Source: Welwitschia mirabilis
Lineage: Eukaryota; Gnetophyta; Gnetopsida; Welwitschiales
Assembly (NCBI GenBank): GCA_051453625.1
Contig: JBOZIK010000001.1
Span: forward strand, 221,645,665-221,709,664
Length of the DNA: 64,000 nucleotides
Reading direction: 5' to 3'
Every line of letters begins with the position of its first letter. Within the stretch, counting starts at the first letter, position 1. The notes under the pieces were generated by a model. The model saw nothing but the letters and a program-made list of their open reading frames with translations. It was not told the origin of the DNA and ran no database searches. A program made the position numbers and the translations under genes. Below are positions 58,096-64,000 of the stretch, one piece after another.

Positions 58096-58467
58096 TTATT
58101 GCACTTTCATTATCACAATAGATGGGAATTGAGTAGTTAAAGTGGAAATTATTTCTTGACGAAGTCTTTTAACCCAAATACACTCTTGAGTGGCCATAGT
58201 AGTTGCTACATATTCTGCCTCACAACTTGAAAGAGCTACAGTAGATTCTTTTTTACTACACCAATAGATTGTTGCTGAACCTGTAGTAAAACAGAAACCT
58301 ATTGTGGAGCATCTATCATTCATGTCACCAGCCCAATCTATATCTACAAAACCACTCAAATAAAATGACAGACCATGCTTGTACATTAATCCATAACTTA
58401 GAGTGCCTTTTATATAATGCAGGATTTGCTTTGCCATAGTCAAATGATCTTCACATGGTTTGTCCAT
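58096..58467 (-). pseudogene. copia RNase H, E8 copy C
   Basis: An open frame of 123 codons reads MDKPCEDHLTMAKQILHYIK, then GFVDIDWAGDMNDRCSTIGF, TGSATIYWCSKKEST and VALSSCEAEYVATTMATQ. This is the copia RNase H layout with the catalytic Asp regions (D.DWAGD) and SS.EAEY box present. It removes template RNA during reverse transcription. A frame change near 58490 separates it from RT. Confidence 0.8.
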
Positions 58468-58592
58468 AAATTGAGAAATAACTCCAGTAGAAAATACTAT
58501 GTCATGTCTTGTGATAGTTAAGTAAAATAAACTACCAACAATCTGTCGAAAAAATTTGCATGTTCAAGTAGCTTTCCCTCATTCTTTGATAA

Positions 58593-59400
58593 CTATAGAC
58601 AAGGTTCCATAGGGATGGTCATTGCTTTTGACTCTTGCATATGAAAACATTTCAGTAAGCTTACTACGTATTCCTTTTGAGAAACAAAATAACCATCTAA
58701 CTTTTTAATTTCCAAGCCAAGAAAACAACTTGCTTCACCCAAGCTCTTCATTTCAAAACGAACAGACAGAGCATCTTGAAGACAATTAATTTCAACATTA
58801 TTGTCTCTCATAATGATCATATCATCTACGTAAAGAAGAAGCAAAGTGCATATAGTGGATTTTTTCTTGATAAATAAACTTGGATCAGCAGTTGAAGACT
58901 TAAAACCACAAAAATCAAGATATTGAGCAATCTTACCATACCAAGCACGTGGAGCTTGCTTGAGGCCATATAACGCCTTCTTGAGTCAGTACACATGATT
59001 AGGAAACTCCTTAGATATAAATCCTTGTGGTTGTTCCATAAAAATATCACGATCCAACTCCCCATAAAGAAAAGCATTTCTCACATCTAGTTGCTATGAG
59101 TTCCAGCCTTTGCTAGCAACCAAGGAAACAATTGTTCGAATCGTTGCCATTTTAGCAACGGGGTTGAAAATCTCATCATAATCCTGACCATATTGTTGAG
59201 AGAAACCACGAGCAACAAGTTGAACTTTGTACCTATCGATTATACCATCAGCCTTTTTCTTCAATTTGTAAAACCATTTAAAGGTTATTAAATCAGCATC
59301 CATCATTTCGGTACAAGCTCCCACGTGTTATTCTTGTTTAAGGCTGAAATTTCTTCTTGCATCGCATCTTCCTATTCAGGATTCCCTTTAGCTTCATTAT
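58593..59400 (-). pseudogene. copia reverse transcriptase, E8 copy C
   Basis: Frame 59324-59094 reads TFKWFYKLKKKADGIIDRYK and ARGFSQQYGQDYDEIFNPVA (RT start). The middle part, 59077-58826, has frame changes. Frame 58844-58593 reads MLLLYVDDMIIMRDNNVEIN, then FEMKSLGEASCFLGLEIKKL and LLKCFHMQESK. The catalytic YVDD box is intact. Three frames cover the full domain in order. Confidence 0.8.
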
Positions 59401-59514
59401 AAGAGTTAGGCTCATTCTCACATGAATCTCCAATAAAAAAGTAAGATAAAATAGAAAGATGATTCAACCCAACTTCATAATCAGTAAGATAATCAGGTTG
59501 CTTTCTTTGTCTTG

Positions 59515-60446
59515 TCAGTGTGAAAACACTTAAGTGGTAACCCAAATTATTTCTCTTTATTATGCTTAAATTGAATAAATTTGGAGAAAGCCTTACTTTT
59601 GTGTTTTAGGAAATAATCCAAGTGAACCAAGAAAAATTCATCCACTATAACCATTACATAGTGAAAACTAGTGTAGCTAGGTGTTTTTGTTAGCCCCAAA
59701 AGATCTGCATGAACCAACTGTAACATAGCATCTTCTCTATGCTCAGAATTTGGAAAAGGAAGATGATGAGACTTTCCATATTGTCAGCCAATACAAACAT
59801 CATCATATTGAATATTCTTTAAAACAGGAATGTCATCAAGAAGTTTCTTTCTAGAAATTTTCTACGGCAATTGATAACCAACATGACTAAGACACGCATG
59901 CCAAAGAGTTGAGCTCACATTTTGCCCTATCTTGGCAACATATGCATCACTTGTAGATAAAACATATAATGCTTCTTTTCTTTTTCCATCAAACAAAACA
60001 TCAGCTGCAATATTGTTCACATTTGAAAGAACTTGTACTTCATTTGGATCAAAGAGAACATACCTTCCCTAATTAGTTATTTGAGAAAGTAAAACAAGAT
60101 TCTTTTTTAAGCCTGGAACATGATAAACATCCTTGAGAAATATGCCTCTATCATTAGAATTACCTTCTTTAAAATGTCCTTCTTTTATTACAGGATGTAA
60201 TGAATTATTAGCTATCATAATGATCTTATTCTCATAATGCGAATGAACATCAGATAATAGAGCAACATTTCCTGTTGCATGATGAGAATAACCAGAATTA
60301 ACAATCCATTCCTTCTCATAGTTAATAGTATTGACATCTATAAGTGCAGCGGTCTGGTGCAAAACAAAAGCCACATTTGTTGGTTGGTCAATAACTTCAA
60401 TAGATAAACACTTTTCCCAATTTGGTTGTTCAGATTCACTGCATTC
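59515..60446 (-). pseudogene. copia protease and integrase N-terminal half, E8 copy C
   Basis: Frame 60374-60069 reads MAFVLHQTAA, then EWIVNSGYSHHATGNVALLS and VYHVPGLKKNLVLLSQIT: the protease with the active-site DSG as NSG. Further left on the minus strand come LFDPNEVQVL, the C.K..QK-type pre-integrase and integrase zinc region (about 60060-59800), and integrase core text SFHYVMVIVDEF (near 59670) to FGLPLKCFHTD. The text then jumps to KTRQRKQPDYL of the RT spacer, a loss of about 630 bp compared with copy D. Confidence 0.7.
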
Positions 60447-60546
60447 NNNNNNNNNNNNNNNNNNNNNNNNNNNNNNNNNNNNNNNNNNNNNNNNNNNNNN
60501 NNNNNNNNNNNNNNNNNNNNNNNNNNNNNNNNNNNNNNNNNNNNNN
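60447..60546. other. assembly gap (100 N placeholder)
   Basis: The right edge starts with the 77 bp that end at 53898. Confidence 0.95.
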
Positions 60547-60623
60547 TTAAGTAAAATAAACTACTAATAAGCTATTGAAAAAAAGTTACATCTTTAAGTA
60601 GCTTTTTCTCATTCTTTGATAAC

Positions 60624-61420
60624 TTTAGACAAGGTTCCAAAAGGGTGGTCATTACTTTAGACTTTTTCATATGGAAACATTTTAGTAAACTTGCTACATA
60701 TCCATTTTGAGAAATAAATAACCATTTGACTTTTTAATTTTCAAGATAAGAAAATAACTTACTTTATCCAAAATCTTTATTTTAAAAGGAATAGACAAAG
60801 CATCTTAAAGACAATTAATTTCAACATTACTATCTTCTGTAATAATCATATCATCCACTTAAGAAAGAAGCAAAGTGCATATAGTGGATGTTTTCTCGAT
60901 AAATAAACTTGGATCAGTAGTTAAAGACTTGAAACCACAAAAATCAAGATATTAGGAAATCTTACCATACCAAGCATGTGGAGCTTGCTTGAGGCCATAT
61001 AACACCTTCTTGAGTCAACACACATGATTAGGAAACTCCTTAGATATTAATCCTTATTATTGTTCCATAAAAATATCATAATTTAGCACCCCATAAAAAA
61101 AAAAGAATTTCTTACATCTAGTCACCACAATTTCCAGCCTTTGTTAGTAGCCAAAGAAACAACTGTTAGAATTGTTACCATTTTAGCAAGTCTCATCATA
61201 ATCCCAATCATATTGTTGAGAGAAACCATGAAAAATAAGTCAAGATTTGTACCTATTAATTGTATCAATAGTATTTTTGTTTAATTTGTAAAACCATTTA
61301 TAGGTTATTAAATCATTATCCATTAGTTTTGGTACAATCTTTCATGTGCTATTCTTGTTTAAGACTTAAATTTATTCTTGCATTACATTTTCCCCTTTAG
61401 GAATCCCTTTAGCTTTATTA
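60624..61420 (-). pseudogene. copia reverse transcriptase remnant, E8 copy D
   Basis: It follows the RT of copies B and C in order but with more stops. The catalytic region near 60850 reads SYLSG/DDMII-like in broken frames, and the HAWYGKIS segment lies near 60975. Copies B (56584-57846) and D (60624-61888) are two versions of the same interval between shared 77-mers. Confidence 0.65.
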
Positions 61421-61759
61421 TAAGAGTTAGGCTCATTCTCACATGAATCTATAATAAAAAAACAAGATAGAATAAAAAAATGATTTAACCCAACTTCATA
61501 ATTAGTGAGATAACCAAATTGCTTTCTTTGCCTTATTGATTTTCTTGTGATCGTCTTGATATCTTATTCTATTTGAATGTTTTCCTCAGATGAATAAATA
61601 TTGCTCCCCCTATTACTGAATATAGAATCATCAAGAAAAAAATGCAAGATCAACTATATCTTTTCTATTATTTACCTCAAACTTGTAAGATGATACCTCG
61701 TCAAATACCACATCATGGTAAATAGTGACCTTTTTTATTTCTAAATCCATACATCTCCA

Positions 61760-62400
61760 TCATTTCTTGTGAGCATTATAGCCAACATAAATACATTGCT
61801 TGGCATTTGGTTCAAGTTTAGTTCGACTATGTTTTAATACATGAACATAAAAAACAAATCCAAAAACATGAAAATAATTCACATTGGGTTTGTGATGATA
61901 CAATAATTCAAAAGGAGATGATTTTGTCCCTAGCCATGGAGGAAAACGATTTATGACATAACAAGTAATTTGAAAAGCTATAATCCACAACTTTCTTGAA
62001 AGATTTTTTGCATGAAGCCATGACAAATACATACATGTTAAATGAGCTAACTTATGCTTAGTAATCCCATTTTACTATGGGGTTTCTAGATAAGTCATTT
62101 GACATTGAATTCTATATTCTAGTAATAACTTTGAAATTGATTTGACATAAATTCTCCTCCATTATCAGTGTGCAAACACTAAAGTGATAACTCAAATTCT
62201 TTCTCTGTATCATGCTTAAATTAAATAAATTTGAAGAAAGACTTAATTTTGTATTCTAGAAAATAAACCCAAGTGAACTGAGAAAAATCATCCATTATAA
62301 TGATTACATATAAAAACTAGTGTAGCTAGGTGTTTTTGTTGGCCCCAATAGATCTGCATGAACCAACTGTAACATAACATCTACTGTATGCTTAGAATTT
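61760..62400 (-). pseudogene. copia integrase remnant, E8 copy D
   Basis: Frame 62032-61760 (90 codons) reads HAKNLSRKLWIIAFQITCYV, NRFPPWLGTKSSPFELLYHH and KPNVNYFHVFGFVFYVHVLK, ending KQCIYVGYNAHKK. This is the part of copia integrase after the catalytic Glu (A.NLP.ELW.EA...ACYVINR.P, SPFEL.Y..KP.V.YF.VFG). Upstream, near 62160, C.HTDNGGEF holds the second catalytic Asp. Stops interrupt the core. Confidence 0.75.
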
Positions 62401-62447
62401 GGAAAAGAAGATGAGACTTTCCATATTGGAAGTCAAGACAAATATCA

Positions 62448-63000
62448 TCATAGTGAATATTCTTTAAACATGAATGCCACCAAGAAGTTTCTTTCTAGAG
62501 ATTTTCTGCAGCAATTGATAATCAACATGGCCAAGACGTGCATGCCAAAGAGTTGAGCTTGCATTTTACCCTGCTTTGACAACATATGGATTACTTGTAG
62601 ATAATACATATAATGATTCTTTTCTTTTTCTAGTAAAAAAATCATTAGCTGTAATATTATTCACAATTAAAAGAACTTGTACTTCATTTGGATCAAAGAG
62701 AACATACCTTCCCATATAAGTTATTTGAGAAACTGAAGCAAGATTCTTTTTAAGACTTGAACATGATAACAATCCTTGAGAAAAATGCCTTTATCATTAG
62801 AATTACCTTCTTTAAAATGTTCTTATTTCATTATAGGATGTAATAAATTATCAACTATCATAATAATCTTATTCCCACAATGCTGACAAACATCAGATAA
62901 TAGAGTAACATTTCTTATTACATGATGAGAACAATCAAAATCAGCAATTCATTCCTTCTCATAGTTAATAGTATTGACATCTATAAGTGTGTTAGTCTAG
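62448..63000 (-). pseudogene. copia protease end and pre-integrase remnant, E8 copy D
   Basis: Frame 62772-62566 reads SCSSLKKNLASVSQITYMGRY and YVLFDPNEVQVLLIVNN. Overlapping frame 62645-62448 contains the LFGMHVLAMLIINCCRKSL pre-integrase text (usually LWH.R.GH....L). The protease active-site region near 62940 is eroded. Order and content match copy C. Confidence 0.6.
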
Positions 63001-63129
63001 TACACAAAAGAAGCCACATTTTTTAGTTGGTCAATAACTTTAATAGATAAGTACTTCTTCCAATTTGGTTGTTCATATTTACTACATTCATGTATAACAT
63101 TTTCTCTTGTTTCTTTAATTTGACATGAC

Positions 63130-63240
63130 AGTGTGATTTGATATGGCCTAGCTTTTCACATTAATCATACAACACTTTTACTTAGCAATCATGTTTGATG
63201 TAATCCATCTTTCCACACTAATAACAAGCAATTAAACTTA
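63130..63240 (-). pseudogene. two CCHC zinc knuckles of E8 gag, copy D
   Basis: The minus strand reads CYxCGKMDYIKHDC and, after VKVLYD and a stop, CEKLGHIKSHC. These are two knuckles CX2CX4HX4C with the first His replaced by Tyr and the second missing its first Cys. Double knuckles are known in some copia gags. Confidence 0.6.
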
Positions 63241-63399
63241 TCTTGCACTAAAGAACTTTCTTTTCTTTGGTTCTTAGTGAAAATAACATCTTCTATCTCA
63301 GGAAGAAGCCTACTATTATTTGTTACTTATTTCACCAAGTATTCCTAATTTGAAAGTAAATTCTCTAACTTAAAGATTGAAGGTTGATTAACCCATCCT

Positions 63400-63990
63400 T
63401 TTATTGAAGATATAAAAGCATAAATTCTTTTTGCAAAACATGAATAAGATAATGATGCAAACAAGCTTCACTCATTGGCTTCTTCATATCTAACTTTAAA
63501 ATTTCAGCACATAAATTCTTAACTATTAAAAAATATTCTTCAATTAAAATATTACCTTGAGTTGTTATAGCTAATTCATTCTCAAGATATTGCAATCAAG
63601 CTATATTTTTCTTAGTAAATAGCTTTTCAAATGTCTCCCACACTTGTTTTGGTGACTTTAAATCATGAACATGCTTGATATACTCCTTGCTAATTAATGT
63701 TAAAAAATCAAAATAGAGATTTTCCACACTTGATCTTCCATTTTTGGCATAGAGCAACTTTTGAGGATTATTTGCTAGAATTATCATTTCATCACTAGAG
63801 ATAAGATCCCATAAATCCTACCCTTGTAAATAAGCTTTAATACATAACTTCTAATAACTATAATTGTTACTGATAAGTTTGTCTATAGAGGCATGAAGAG
63901 GAACACTTTCACCATTCATCTTTCTATCTTTCTTGAGTAATAGTATCAAATACTTGAGGACAACCTATGCTTTAATACCTTGAAAACAAT
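63400..63990 (-). pseudogene. copia gag remnant, E8 copy D
   Basis: Frame 63787-63596 reads YFDFLTLISKEYIKHVHDLK and SPKQVWETFEKLFTKKN, then 63595-63401 reads LENELAITTQGNILIEEYFL and VKNLCAEILKLD. This is the UBN2-type copia gag core (I...ALI..I....LAH...+KTAKE.WD.L...F..KN, L...L.+++MK). An in-frame stop divides the two frames. The start lies near or beyond the window edge. Confidence 0.65.
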
Positions 63991-64000
63991 TTGAAATGTA

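Larger units (their letters stand above)
58024..60446 (-). mobile_element. E8 copy C, best-preserved but internally deleted copia pol
   Basis: Minus strand, right to left: protease, pre-integrase, integrase N-terminal half, then a deletion joined to the RT spacer near 59515, then RT and RNase H. Coding frames are longer and CpG loss is lower than in copies A, B and D, so this is a younger paralogue rather than another allele. Neither LTR is present in this contig. Confidence 0.75.
60547..64000 (-). mobile_element. E8 copy D, gag to RT, running out of the window
   Basis: Minus strand. From the right edge: gag (63970-63400), zinc knuckles (63240-63130), protease (about 63000-62780), pre-integrase (62772-62448), integrase (62400-61760), spacer, RT (61300-60624). 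The 5' LTR must lie beyond 64000. Its left 77 bp continue copy A (53898), so A plus D probably form one element inserted upstream of zinc-finger fragment Z3. Confidence 0.75.

Noticed and set aside
1-64000. CRISPR arrays, rRNA or tRNA genes, bacterial operons
   Set aside because: No regularly spaced repeats and no cloverleaf or rRNA core sequences were noticed. All coding traces are eukaryotic retroelements or a plant zinc-finger gene.

Overview
The window looks like nuclear, repeat-rich (probably heterochromatic) DNA of a flowering plant, taken from a short-read draft assembly. It is strongly AT-rich. It is made almost entirely of decayed LTR retrotransposons (Ty3/gypsy Athila/Tat type and several Ty1/copia families), LINE reverse-transcriptase remnants on the minus strand, and pieces of one host-type C2H2 (EPF/ZAT-like, QALGGH) zinc-finger gene. 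I found no intact protein gene, tRNA, rRNA or CRISPR array. Thirteen N-gaps interrupt it, eleven of exactly 100 bp. The species cannot be named from the sequence.

Layout. 0-5.9 kb: E3, a gypsy (Athila/Tat-like) element reading plus. Its gag, protease and integrase C-terminus are recognisable, but the pol core is deleted and the 3' LTR is cut by a gap. 5.9-11.24 kb and 11.34-16.8 kb: two collinear copies of one block. Each runs LTR debris, then a copia (E5) gag/protease/pre-integrase remnant, then the 5' LTR of gypsy element E4, then the start of the 5' LTR of copia element E1. 16.9-25.0 kb: the rest of E1 (LTR pieces, PBS, gag, gap, an extra 3' region, PPT, 3' LTR). 25.0-34.05 kb: the remainder of E4 (5' LTR second half, decayed PBS, gag, PR, RT, RNase H, IN, 3' LTR). 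E1 therefore sits inside the 5' LTR of E4, and E4 sits in E5-like copia sequence. 34.4-42.7 kb: two minus-strand LINE copies with CA/TG microsatellites running into gaps. 42.7-52.3 kb: a gypsy integrase scrap, then two copies (E6, E7) of a copia family with LTRs of about 200 bp. 52.3-64 kb: the zinc-finger gene fragments (with partner fragments at 43.1 and 47.2 kb) and several copies of a minus-strand copia family, E8.

Much of the apparent tandem duplication is probably an assembly effect. Five gap edges carry exact 77-bp sequences repeated at another contig edge or inside another contig, as expected for a de Bruijn graph with k=77. Two large duplicated blocks look like alternative (allelic or paralogous) graph paths laid end to end.

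The genes do not form a working system. The most interesting biology is the zinc-finger gene. It occurs four times, each copy cut at an LTR edge, with an E8 LTR inserted in the same orientation just upstream of its TATA box. One copy lies in a GC- and CpG-rich island that has escaped the C-to-T decay seen elsewhere.
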